Assembly (NCBI GenBank): GCA_902489255.1
Contig: CABTZF010000026.1
Coordinates: 1 to 19,581, forward strand
Reading direction: 5' to 3'
Length of the DNA: 19,581 nucleotides
Source of the DNA: an uncultured Peptoniphilus sp.
GTDB taxonomy: Bacteria > Bacillota > Clostridia > Tissierellales > Peptoniphilaceae
Part shown: positions 1-7,549 of the stretch, piece after piece
Layout: every line of letters starts with the position of its first letter
How positions within the stretch are numbered: position 1 is the stretch's first letter
The notes under the pieces: model-generated
The model's database searches: none
Seen by the model: the letters and a program-made list of their open reading frames with translations, nothing else
Told to the model about the DNA's origin: nothing
Translations under genes and position numbers: made by a program

Positions 1-172
1 AGAGACTCGAGCTAACGAGCCTCCCCAATATTTGACATAGAGCCAAAAAATAGTAAATATTTCCTTCCTATTTGCTTATAATAGAGCTGAAATCTTTAAA
101 TATTTCTGTATTTTTAAAAATCATATTATTTTTTATCATATTGTAAATATTTTTATTTTTTTTCATAAGCCC

Positions 173-200
173 TTGCAAGAGGTATTTTATCCTTTATAAT
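173..200 (+). promoter_or_regulatory. Sigma-A-type promoter of the HAAS-like membrane protein gene
   Basis: TTGCAA at 173-178 and TATAAT at 195-200 are separated by 16 bases. The start codon lies 25 bases downstream of the -10 box, with an AAAGGTGA ribosome site at 213-220. Both boxes are seen directly; promoter activity is inferred. Confidence 0.6.
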
Positions 201-224
201 ATATTATAGAATAAAGGTGATTAA

Positions 225-1145
225 ATGAACTTAATTGATAATGAAATTATTAATAGATATATATATTACTTATGCCGTTATCTTCCCTATGATAAGAAGG
301 AAGCGGCCACAATAGATGTTTTGGATATTTTAGAGGAAAAACTTCCAAAAAATTATACAGATGAAGATATAAAAAAAGAATTAAACAATTTAGGGAATCC
401 TTATGAAATTTGTCTCAAATACACAAATAAAGGAATTTTTTTGTTAAGTGGTAAAAGCTATGAAATATTTATATCCCTAATATATATGCTTTTAGCTGCC
501 GGTTGCATCTCTCTTTTTTTCTTTTTCTTTAATTATTTTGCAAGAATTTCTAAAGTTGGCTTTTTATATTTAGTACAAAACCTTATCTTAACAACAATAA
601 TGCTTGCTCTTACTTCTTCATGGATATGTGAAAAAGTAAAAACAACTAAAATATTAAAAACATTAACGAGACCTTGGAGTGTGGATGACCTTTATGAAAG
701 CATAGGCATTAATCACTCATTTTATGGTCTTATAATGCTTCTTATATACTCCTCAATGTTTTTCCTCTTGCAGATGTATATGAGGACAGGAAATACTGTT
801 AAATCGACTTATAATATTATTATTTTTTTATTTTTTTTGAATATATTGAGAGATGCTTTAAGAATTAATGAAAACTCCAATGTTTCTACTGTAGTGTATG
901 TGATTTATATAATAGATTTATTAAGTATAGTTGTTTTTGGTGTTTTATTGAGCTTTGCAATACCAAATTTGTTTTCTATACGAATAATAATGCTTGTTAA
1001 TTTAGTTGATATATGCTATACATCTATTAATCTTTTTAAAAACAAGAATATTATTACTTTGAGAAAAAAAAGAAAGCGTGATAAAAGAAATAAAAAAAAT
1101 AATAAAATCAGTAAGATTGACTCAAGTAAAAATGATAAAAGATAA
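225..1145 (+). CDS. Multi-pass membrane protein with N-terminal HAAS-like domain
   Basis: 306 residues. Residues ~1-70 form a soluble helical segment with the pattern YLPYDKKEAATIDVLDIL, a predicted helix, then ELNNLGNPYEICLKY. This resembles the HAAS domain that precedes membrane segments in DUF1700-type proteins. About six hydrophobic helices follow (roughly 81-105, 112-132, 165-187, 196-212, 223-247, 250-272). A strongly basic tail (~283-306, RKKRKRDKRNKK) suggests a cytoplasmic C-terminus. HAAS proteins are often encoded beside a PadR-type repressor and linked to envelope stress, but no regulator is visible here; one could lie left of the window. The start is fixed by AAAGGTGA five bases upstream, and a hairpin terminator follows. 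The protein's function is unknown to me; the domain call is from pattern recognition only. Confidence 0.75.
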   Translation: MNLIDNEIINRYIYYLCRYLPYDKKEAATIDVLDILEEKLPKNYTDEDIKKELNNLGNPYEICLKYTNKGIFLLSGKSYEIFISLIYMLLAAGCISLFFFFFNYFARISKVGFLYLVQNLILTTIMLALTSSWICEKVKTTKILKTLTRPWSVDDLYESIGINHSFYGLIMLLIYSSMFFLLQMYMRTGNTVKSTYNIIIFLFFLNILRDALRINENSNVSTVVYVIYIIDLLSIVVFGVLLSFAIPNLFSIRIIMLVNLVDICYTSINLFKNKNIITLRKKRKRDKRNKKNNKISKIDSSKNDKR

Positions 1146-1179
1146 TCCATTTTTAAGTGGGTATGTGAAAAGTTTTGTG

Positions 1180-1219
1180 TATCAGCTCCTCCTGACAGGA
1201 TGTGAGCTGATATTTTTTT
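1180..1219 (+). terminator. Rho-independent terminator after the HAAS-like gene
   Basis: TATCAGCTC (1180-1188) pairs perfectly with GAGCTGATA (1204-1212). An inner TCCT/AGGA pair (1190-1193/1197-1200) extends the hairpin, and a run of seven T follows at 1213-1219. Confidence 0.85.
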
Positions 1220-1251
1220 GATTACGATGAATTGCAAATAAAATTGCGACA

Positions 1252-1579
1252 CTAAATTAAACTAAGTTCCTGTAAAAATAATTCAAATGGCGTTTTATAA
1301 ACTATTCACTTCCAAGGTCTGTTAATGAGCTCGATTAAATTATTAATAAGATCCTCTATAAATATTTCTGCCAAATCTGTCTTTTTAGGATAATATCCTC
1401 TTAACAATTTATTAGAATTTTCATTGTTTCCTCTTTATCATGCGGAATAAGAATCAGCAAAGTAAAAGTCTATTTCTAACTTTTCAACTTCATCATAGCA
1501 AGCAAATTCTTTACCCCTATCTAATGTTAAACTCTTTAAAGATTCTTTCGAAAGTGAATTGAATAGTTTTTTTATTGGT
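1252..1579 (-). pseudogene. IS30-family transposase, C-terminal fragment with stop codons
   Basis: Reading the minus strand leftward from about 1579 gives SLKSLTLDRGKEFACYDEVE, then IDFYFADSYSA, two stops, RGNNENSNKLLRGYYPKKTD, NLIELINRPWK, a stop, and VYKTPFELFLQELSLI. This matches the C-terminal third of the IS30 DDE integrase core. It includes the conserved Asp of the DRGKEF motif and the Glu of the NEN motif. The family normally reads PWQRGTNEN, so the double stop fits TGG to TGA and CAA to TAA point mutations. A third stop replaces the usual residue after RPRK. Upstream of ~1579 the frame is lost, so about two thirds of a ~330-residue transposase is missing. It cannot encode an active enzyme. 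No clean terminal repeats were found. Confidence 0.85.
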
Positions 1580-1662
1580 TAAGTTAAAAATAATTATCAA
1601 ATAATAACAGTAAGATGCATTTATATAAATATATTGGCAACTGAAGAGTGACTTATAGATTC

Positions 1663-1691
1663 TTTAAATATTTATATGGTTATAGTATAAT
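1663..1691 (+). promoter_or_regulatory. Possible promoter of the helicase-nuclease gene
   Basis: TTTAAA (1663-1668) and TATAAT (1686-1691) are 17 bases apart. The -10 box is perfect and the -35 box matches 4 of 6. In DNA this AT-rich such matches arise by chance, so the call is tentative. It would leave an untranslated leader of about 70 bases. Confidence 0.4.
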
Positions 1692-1767
1692 AATTAACGG
1701 ATAGAAATTATTATTAATAAATTTATTACAAATAATATGAAGGACTGGATAGGTTTATAGCTATATT

Positions 1768-4674
1768 ATGATTTTAAATGAGATTCAAAAAGAGGCAAGT
1801 ACTAATTTAAGTAAGAATATTAGCCTAATTTCAGGTGCCGGAACAGGCAAGACGGGAGTTTTAACCCAAAGGTTTTTAAATATAGTTAAGGCTCAAGATG
1901 GTAAAACTGACAATATTTTAGCAATTACTTTTACAGAAAAAGCCAGCGATGAGATGAATAGCAGAGTGTATAAGGAACTTGCAAAATTTTCAAGAGATTT
2001 GTATCCGCAGAAACTTAACATTATGACTATTCATAGCCTTTGTAAAGAACTTATTTTTTCTTACAGTGGTCATTTACATATTAATTCAAAGGCTGTTATT
2101 GATGATGAATGGGCTTGTCAAAACCTCTTGGAGGAGGTTTCTAAAAGGACACTTTTTTCTTTTCAGAATGATGATTTTCTTAATTTCTTACTTGATTTCA
2201 ATAAACTTCCTATAGACATGGTCGATACCTTTATAAAACTTTATAAAAATTTAAAGAATAAAAATATAACACCTGATGAGCTTAGGAAAACATCTTTTAA
2301 TAAAATTGCTGTTAATGTAAGTATTGAAGATTTAAAAACTAGGATACTACAATTGGCTGAAAATAAATCTTTAAAAAAAGTTAATACTTTTGTCAATTCT
2401 GATGAATTTACTGAGATATTTGAAAAAGAATCACTTACTCAAGCAGATTTTGATTTAATTTTTAATAGCCTTGGGAACTCAAAAAAATTTATGGACGACA
2501 TTGATAGTATTAAATCGGATTTTTCACTGTTAGCAATGGAATTGGATAAGGAAAATTATAAATATTATGAGATTATCATTAATATTATAGATAAGATTGA
2601 TAAGGTATATGAAGATGAAAAGAAGAAACAAGGTCTTTTAGATTATGATGACCTTTTATTTTATACTGAAAAATTAGTAAAAATACCGGAAGTTCTTGAA
2701 AAAATTAAAAATCGTTATGATTTTATTTTAGTAGATGAGTTTCAAGATACAAATTTATTACAAAATAACATTATTAGGGCATTAATAAATAAAAATATTT
2801 TTATTGTAGGTGATCCTAAACAGGCTATATATGCTTTTAGAGGTTCTCATATAGGAATTTTTGATGAGATGATTGACTATCTTGGAAGTGATAATAAAAT
2901 TCTTAACATGAACATAAATTATAGGACCGATGGAGCAATAATAGGAGATATTAATTATTTATTTGAAAATATTTTTGAAAATTATAAGGGTCTTAAAGCG
3001 AATAGGATAGTTGAGAAAAAGATTGAAACTTATCTTGATAGTGATGAAAATAGCTTAGTTAAATTGTTAAGGCATCTTTTAAAAGAAAACGAACCTAAAG
3101 ATATAGCAATTTTGACAAGAACAAACAAACAAGTTGATGAAATTGAAGATTTGCTTAAAAATAATAATATAAATGTAAATAAGGGAAAAATTAATTTAGT
3201 AGATACAGGAATTGTAAGATTTTTTCTGGATTTTTTATCTGTCCTCTATAATAAAAATGATTTTACATCTTTTTTTGAATATTTGGGATCACCTTTTGCA
3301 AACTTATCCTTTAATTCGGAAGTCAGTTTACTTTTAAAAGGAATAAGGGCAACAGAAGATGCACTAAATTCTTTTATTGAAGATGAAGGCTTAAGAAAAG
3401 CATTGGATATTTATAAGTACATGAATGTTTATAAAGAAGCCTTCACACTTGATGAAGTAATAAAAAAAACAATTGAGAAATTTCAAATTTTTAAATTAAG
3501 TAGAGAAGAAAATGACTATTTGTTGATGCTATATAATGAAGCTTGTAATTTCAAAAATAGGGGTCTTAGAACTTTTAAAACTTTTAAAAAATATTTAAAA
3601 TCAGTTCAGGCTGAAGACCTTAGTCAAGGCATAAATTTATTAACAATTCATTCATCAAAGGGTTTGGAATTTAAGACTGTTGTTTTTGCCAATGTTTGTA
3701 AAGGTTTAAATAAAAAGCAAAATGAATATATTATTTTTGACAATCAGCTAGGACTGGCAATAAAAAGCGATCTGTCTCATGGTAAATTTGATCTTATAAA
3801 TAAAAAAAATAAAGATATAGATTTAGAGGAAGAAAAAAGGATACTTTATGTGGCTATGACCAGGGCCAAGGATAGGCTAATATTATGTCTAAATGGAAAA
3901 GCAGAAAAAAATTCTTATATAGATATATTAAATCCACCTGAAGGATTTTTTAATGAATTGACTATTTCGGATGACACAGATGAACTTAGTGCTTCTATAG
4001 AAAAGAGAAACATCTTAAAAATAAATGATAAAATTTTCTTTAGGTACAGAGAAAATTATTCAATAACGGACTTTTTGAACTACCAATATGATCCTAATGC
4101 CTATTATGATAAATTTTTCTTTGATATTGATGTTAAAAAATTAAATGGAAAGACTTATTTCATTGACCCCAAAAAAAGAGGGAATATGGTTCATTATTTT
4201 GCTGAGCATTATAATGGTGAAAACATAAAGAACTATATTGAGGACCTTTTTAAAATCTTTAAAGAAAAATTAGACAGAAATAAATATAAGGAAATATTTG
4301 AATTAATTAATAATTATCTAAAACTAAAAGATGAGAATATATTAGCCAAAGAACTGGAGTTTTTTTACGATTATAAGGGTCATATAGTAAGAGGGTTTAT
4401 TGATCAGGTTATATATAAAGAGGGTATTTATATAGTGGATTTAAAAACTTCAGATTTATCAGATGAAGATTTTTTGAAATACTATAGCCATCAATTGGTA
4501 TTTTATAGTAAAGTATATGAAGACTTATATAAATGTAAGGTTAAAGGAGCCTATATATATTCTTTAAAAAATTGTAAAAAAATACCTGTTAATATTGATA
4601 ATTATGCAAGGAAAGAATTGGAAGATAAATTTTTAAGTTTTATCGAGACTTCAAGAGAAATAAATTTTCATTAG
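1768..4674 (+). CDS. UvrD/RecB-like (AddA-like) helicase with C-terminal PD-(D/E)XK nuclease
   Basis: 968 residues; predicted ATP-driven DNA unwinding coupled to DNA cleavage, for break repair or DNA degradation. Superfamily 1 helicase motifs are complete: Walker A GAGTGKT (23-29), Ia TFTEKASDEM, TIHSLCKE, Walker B VDEFQDT (322-328), GDPKQAIYAFRGS (348-360), NYRTDGA, TIHSSKGLEF (626-635) and RILYVAMTRAKDRL (691-704). The RecB-type nuclease signature is also complete: H809, an acidic residue near 862-864, GFID ending at D879, DLK at D891/K893, and QLVFY at 909-913. AddA proteins are usually ~1,200 residues and paired with AddB, but no addB is visible here, so I avoid the symbol addA. The start is the first possible ATG after an in-frame stop at 1750-1752. 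It has only a weak ribosome site: AGG at 1751-1753 or AAGGA at 1740-1744, both too distant. The gene lies directly beside an IS remnant and could be an accessory helicase-nuclease. Confidence 0.92.
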   Translation: MILNEIQKEASTNLSKNISLISGAGTGKTGVLTQRFLNIVKAQDGKTDNILAITFTEKASDEMNSRVYKELAKFSRDLYPQKLNIMTIHSLCKELIFSYSGHLHINSKAVIDDEWACQNLLEEVSKRTLFSFQNDDFLNFLLDFNKLPIDMVDTFIKLYKNLKNKNITPDELRKTSFNKIAVNVSIEDLKTRILQLAENKSLKKVNTFVNSDEFTEIFEKESLTQADFDLIFNSLGNSKKFMDDIDSIKSDFSLLAMELDKENYKYYEIIINIIDKIDKVYEDEKKKQGLLDYDDLLFYTEKLVKIPEVLEKIKNRYDFILVDEFQDTNLLQNNIIRALINKNIFIVGDPKQAIYAFRGSHIGIFDEMIDYLGSDNKILNMNINYRTDGAIIGDINYLFENIFENYKGLKANRIVEKKIETYLDSDENSLVKLLRHLLKENEPKDIAILTRTNKQVDEIEDLLKNNNINVNKGKINLVDTGIVRFFLDFLSVLYNKNDFTSFFEYLGSPFANLSFNSEVSLLLKGIRATEDALNSFIEDEGLRKALDIYKYMNVYKEAFTLDEVIKKTIEKFQIFKLSREENDYLLMLYNEACNFKNRGLRTFKTFKKYLKSVQAEDLSQGINLLTIHSSKGLEFKTVVFANVCKGLNKKQNEYIIFDNQLGLAIKSDLSHGKFDLINKKNKDIDLEEEKRILYVAMTRAKDRLILCLNGKAEKNSYIDILNPPEGFFNELTISDDTDELSASIEKRNILKINDKIFFRYRENYSITDFLNYQYDPNAYYDKFFFDIDVKKLNGKTYFIDPKKRGNMVHYFAEHYNGENIKNYIEDLFKIFKEKLDRNKYKEIFELINNYLKLKDENILAKELEFFYDYKGHIVRGFIDQVIYKEGIYIVDLKTSDLSDEDFLKYYSHQLVFYSKVYEDLYKCKVKGAYIYSLKNCKKIPVNIDNYARKELEDKFLSFIETSREINFH

Positions 4675-4736
4675 CAATAGCTTGGAAAATTTCTCTTAAT
4701 ATAAAATATTATTGTAAAAAATTATAAGGAGGACTT

Positions 4737-6080
4737 ATGGATTATAAGAAAATTTATGATGAAAAATTAATTAGCCCACAAAAGGCGGCAGGATTGGTAA
4801 AAGACGGGATGACAATTGACTTTGGTTGGGGAGCTTCAATCTCTCAAACTTTTGACAAGGCTCTTGCCAATGATTTAGAAAGATTAAACGAAATCACAGT
4901 TTGCGCAGGAGTAGTTCTAAGGAAACCTTCAATATTTGATGCAGATCCTGACGGCAAAAAAGTTATTTGGAATTCCTACCATTCAGGAGGACCTGACAGA
5001 AAAAGGATCAATGCAGGAGAAGGCGGCTTTTATGTACCCTTAAGATATTCAGAACTGCCAAGATGGATTCGAGAAAATATTGATGTAGATATAGCAATTG
5101 TCGTTGCATCACCTATGAATAAGCACGGTTACTTTAATTTCGGAATTTCAGCTTCTCATGAAATGGCCCTTATAGAAAAAGCAAAGCTTGTTATTGTTGA
5201 AGTAAATAAAAATATGCCCTATTGCCAAGGTGGCTTTGAACATGAAATTTCTGTTGAAGATATTGATTATATAATTGAAAGTGAAAACGAACCGCTACCT
5301 GAAGTTCCATCAGGAGCTTTTACTGATGTTGATAAAAAGGTTGCAGAGCTTATTGTAAAAGAAATCCCAAACGGAGCAACTTTACAATTAGGTATAGGCG
5401 GTATGCCCAATGCAGTTGGTTCTTTAATTGCCGAATCAGATTTGAAAGACCTGGGTGTACACACAGAAATGTATGTGGATGCTTTTGTTGATATGACATT
5501 AAAAGGAAAGGTTAACGGTTCTAAGAAAAATGTAGACAGGTTCAGACAAGCTTATGCTTTTGCAGCAGGTTCTAAAAAGTTATATGAATTTTTAGATAAT
5601 AATGCCCAAGCTATGGCGGCTCCTGTTGATTACACAAATGATGCCAGAGTTATTGGACAAATTGATAATTTTATTTCTATAAATAATGCCGTAAATATAG
5701 ATTTATACGGTCAAGTTTCTTCAGAATCTTCAGGCTATAAGCATATTTCAGGAACAGGAGGTCAACTTGACTTCACCTTAGGAGCTTATTATTCTAAGGG
5801 AGGAAAGGGATTTATTTGTCTTTCTTCAAAATTCATGAATAAGAAATTGGGAAAAGAGGAGTCAAGAATTGTTCCTCAATTTTTAACAGGATCAGCAATT
5901 TCCGTTCCTAGGCCATGTACCCATTATTTAGTTACTGAATACGGTATTTTTAACTGTAAGGGTCGTTCAACTTGGGAAAGAGCTGAAGGAATAATTAACT
6001 TAGCAGCACCTGAATTTAGAGATGATTTAATTAAAGAAGCGGAAAAAATGGGAATTTGGAGAAATTCTAATAAGAGATAA
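4737..6080 (+). CDS. but: Butyryl-CoA:acetate CoA-transferase (acetyl-CoA hydrolase/transferase family)
   Basis: 447 residues, the family's usual length. It transfers CoA from butyryl-CoA to acetate, releasing butyrate and regenerating acetyl-CoA in the cytoplasm. The sequence follows from memory the butyrate-forming enzymes of gut Firmicutes: WNSYHSGGPDRKRIN, RYSELPRW, MNKHGYFNFG, LQLGIGGMPNAVGSLIAESD, and the end DDLIKEAEKMGIW. The likely catalytic glutamate is E244 in HTEMYVDAF. The CoA-site glycine motif GTGGQLDF is at 339-346. The start is set by AAGGAGG at 4726-4732, four bases before ATG. The gene stands alone, with 62 bases upstream and a strong terminator downstream. The substrate could instead be another short acyl-CoA (4-hydroxybutyrate, propionate), but the closest remembered matches are butyryl enzymes. 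Confidence 0.88.
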   Translation: MDYKKIYDEKLISPQKAAGLVKDGMTIDFGWGASISQTFDKALANDLERLNEITVCAGVVLRKPSIFDADPDGKKVIWNSYHSGGPDRKRINAGEGGFYVPLRYSELPRWIRENIDVDIAIVVASPMNKHGYFNFGISASHEMALIEKAKLVIVEVNKNMPYCQGGFEHEISVEDIDYIIESENEPLPEVPSGAFTDVDKKVAELIVKEIPNGATLQLGIGGMPNAVGSLIAESDLKDLGVHTEMYVDAFVDMTLKGKVNGSKKNVDRFRQAYAFAAGSKKLYEFLDNNAQAMAAPVDYTNDARVIGQIDNFISINNAVNIDLYGQVSSESSGYKHISGTGGQLDFTLGAYYSKGGKGFICLSSKFMNKKLGKEESRIVPQFLTGSAISVPRPCTHYLVTEYGIFNCKGRSTWERAEGIINLAAPEFRDDLIKEAEKMGIWRNSNKR

Positions 6081-6108
6081 TATTTAAAATTTTATAATAT
6101 AAAAACGG

Positions 6109-6156
6109 TAAGAGCCTGCCCTATAGATAAAATTAAGGGCAGGTTCTTATTTTTTT
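6109..6156 (+). terminator. Strong Rho-independent terminator after the CoA-transferase gene
   Basis: A 14-pair stem is formed by TAAGAGCCTGCCCT (6109-6122) and AGGGCAGGTTCTTA (6136-6149), with one G-U pair. The loop has 13 bases and a T7 tract covers 6150-6156. It is GC-rich within an AT-rich region. Confidence 0.93.
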
Positions 6157-6386
6157 CCAAAAATCTTAGAATATTAATATTGAAAATATTTTTAAGAAAA
6201 TTATTAATTAACATTTATTAAATTTAATTAATTTAAAGATAAATTAATTGAAATAAAATTCCTTAGATTAAATATTTAATTTTTAATTTTATATAATATT
6301 ATTTTACTTTTTGCCTTTGCGAGCTTAGTAAAATTTATTTATCTTGTAAATAGTTTGTATGATATTTAAATAATTATAAAAACATC

Positions 6387-6415
6387 TTGAAAAAATAAAG
6401 AATTTTTAATATAAT
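6387..6415 (+). promoter_or_regulatory. Sigma-A-type promoter of the serC-serA-DUF1015 operon
   Basis: TTGAAA (6387-6392) and a perfect TATAAT (6410-6415) are spaced exactly 17 bases apart. Transcription would start near 6422, giving a short leader. Confidence 0.8.
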
Positions 6416-6463
6416 TAGATAACTTTATTTATTTATCGGAATAAAGGAGTTAGGAGGAGGATA

Positions 6464-7549
6464 ATGATGAAAGTTTATAATTTTTCTGCAGGTCCATCTA
6501 TGCTTCCAACAGAAGTTTTAGAAACTTGCAAAAAGGAAATGCTAAGTTATGAAAATAGCGATATGTCAGTAATGGAGTTAAGTCATAGGTCTGTAATCTA
6601 TGGTGAAATTCATGAACAGGCAAAAGAAAATCTTAAAAAACTCTTAGGCATAAATGATGAATTTGATCTTTTATTTTTACAAGGTGGCGGTTCAACACAG
6701 TTTGCAATGATTCCCATGAATTTATTAAATAAAACCGATACGGCATCATATTTAGTTACAGGGTCATGGGCAGAAAAGGCCATGAAAGAAGCAAACACTA
6801 TTGCAAAGGCAGAAGTTTTGGCTTCATCAAAGGATAAAAATTTTTCCTATATACCAGAAATAGATGAAAAAAAAATTAATCCATCTTCAAAATATTTATA
6901 CCTATGTGTAAATAATACCATTTACGGAACAAGAATAAGTCCTGAAAAAATAAATAAATTAAATACAAGGCTGGTAGGAGATGTTTCTTCAAATATTTTA
7001 TCTGAAAATTATGACTACAATAAATTTGACCTATTTTTTGCAGGAGCTCAAAAAAATTTAGGCCCGGCAGGAGTTACTCTTGTAGGGGTAAAAAAGGAAT
7101 TATTAAATGAAATGCAAGAAAATATACCCACAATTTTTAAATACAAAACCCATGCTGAAAAGGACTCCCTATATAATACTCCACCCTGCTTTTCAATATA
7201 TGTAATGGGACTTGTGGCTAAGTGGCTCATAAAAGAAGGCGGAATGGAGGAAATGGACAGGAGAAATAAGGAAAAGGCAAAACTTCTGTATGATTTCATA
7301 GATAACAGTTCCCTTTACAAAAATAATATAAACAAAGAAGATAGATCACTTATGAATGTTGTTTTTGTAACTGGAGATAAGGATTTGGATGCAAAATTTG
7401 TAGAAGGTGCTAAAAAATTTGGATTTGTAAATGTTAAGGGACACCGTTCTGTTGGCGGAATGAGAGCAAGTCTTTATAACGCAATGCCGATTGATGGGGT
7501 AAAAAAATTAATAGAATATATGAAAAAATTTGAAAGGGAAAATATTTAA
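6464..7549 (+). CDS. serC: Phosphoserine aminotransferase
   Basis: 361 residues, normal for the family. SerC uses pyridoxal phosphate and glutamate to convert 3-phosphohydroxypyruvate to O-phosphoserine, the second step of serine synthesis. Recognised by the N-terminal KVYNFSAGPSMLP, SHRS, LQGGGSTQFAMIPMN, the PLP lysine in FFAGAQKNLGPAG (K197 from the first ATG), and the end GHRSVGGMRASLYNAMP. Two ATG codons abut (6464 and 6467), and a long AGGAGGAGG at 6452-6460 sits 3 to 6 bases before them. Most family members begin with a single Met followed by KVYNFSAGP, so 6467 is equally likely. The serC stop overlaps the serA start by one base (TAATG), so translation is probably coupled. Confidence 0.97.
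   Translation: MMKVYNFSAGPSMLPTEVLETCKKEMLSYENSDMSVMELSHRSVIYGEIHEQAKENLKKLLGINDEFDLLFLQGGGSTQFAMIPMNLLNKTDTASYLVTGSWAEKAMKEANTIAKAEVLASSKDKNFSYIPEIDEKKINPSSKYLYLCVNNTIYGTRISPEKINKLNTRLVGDVSSNILSENYDYNKFDLFFAGAQKNLGPAGVTLVGVKKELLNEMQENIPTIFKYKTHAEKDSLYNTPPCFSIYVMGLVAKWLIKEGGMEEMDRRNKEKAKLLYDFIDNSSLYKNNINKEDRSLMNVVFVTGDKDLDAKFVEGAKKFGFVNVKGHRSVGGMRASLYNAMPIDGVKKLIEYMKKFERENI

Larger units (their letters stand above)
1146..1767. other. 622-base gap: terminator, transposase remnant, AT-rich leader
   Basis: The gap holds the terminator of the upstream gene (1180-1219) and a dead IS30-family transposase fragment on the minus strand (about 1252-1579). The rest is AT-rich sequence with a possible promoter (1663-1691) for the helicase gene. 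I see no intact gene or structured RNA in it. Confidence 0.7.
6081..6463. other. 383-base gap with terminator and serC promoter
   Basis: The left end holds the CoA-transferase terminator and the right end the serC promoter and ribosome site. The middle, 6157-6386, is extremely AT-rich, and I see no gene, riboswitch or T-box there. The mapped promoter leaves a leader of only ~42 bases, too short for a T-box. Confidence 0.6.

Noticed and set aside
1..60. Left-edge sequence with a short CTCG/CGAG hairpin and a TTGACA at 32-37
   Set aside because: No -10 box lies at a proper distance from TTGACA, the hairpin has only four pairs, and a minus-strand reading that vaguely resembles a transposase end is too short to support.
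1016..1252. 78-residue minus-strand open frame over the end of the membrane protein gene
   Set aside because: It is antisense to the basic tail and terminator of the upstream gene, lacks a ribosome site, and resembles no known protein; its first codons come from the IS30 remnant tail.
4655..4695. Inverted repeat GAGAAA..TTTTC / GAAAATTTCTC around the helicase stop codon
   Set aside because: The pairing is imperfect, the stem is all A/T apart from its tips, and no T tract follows, so it is not a convincing terminator.
6157..6386. AT-rich stretch upstream of serC considered as a T-box or riboswitch leader
   Set aside because: The strong promoter at 6387-6415 lies downstream of it, no T-box motif or specifier structure was seen, and the resulting leader is too short.
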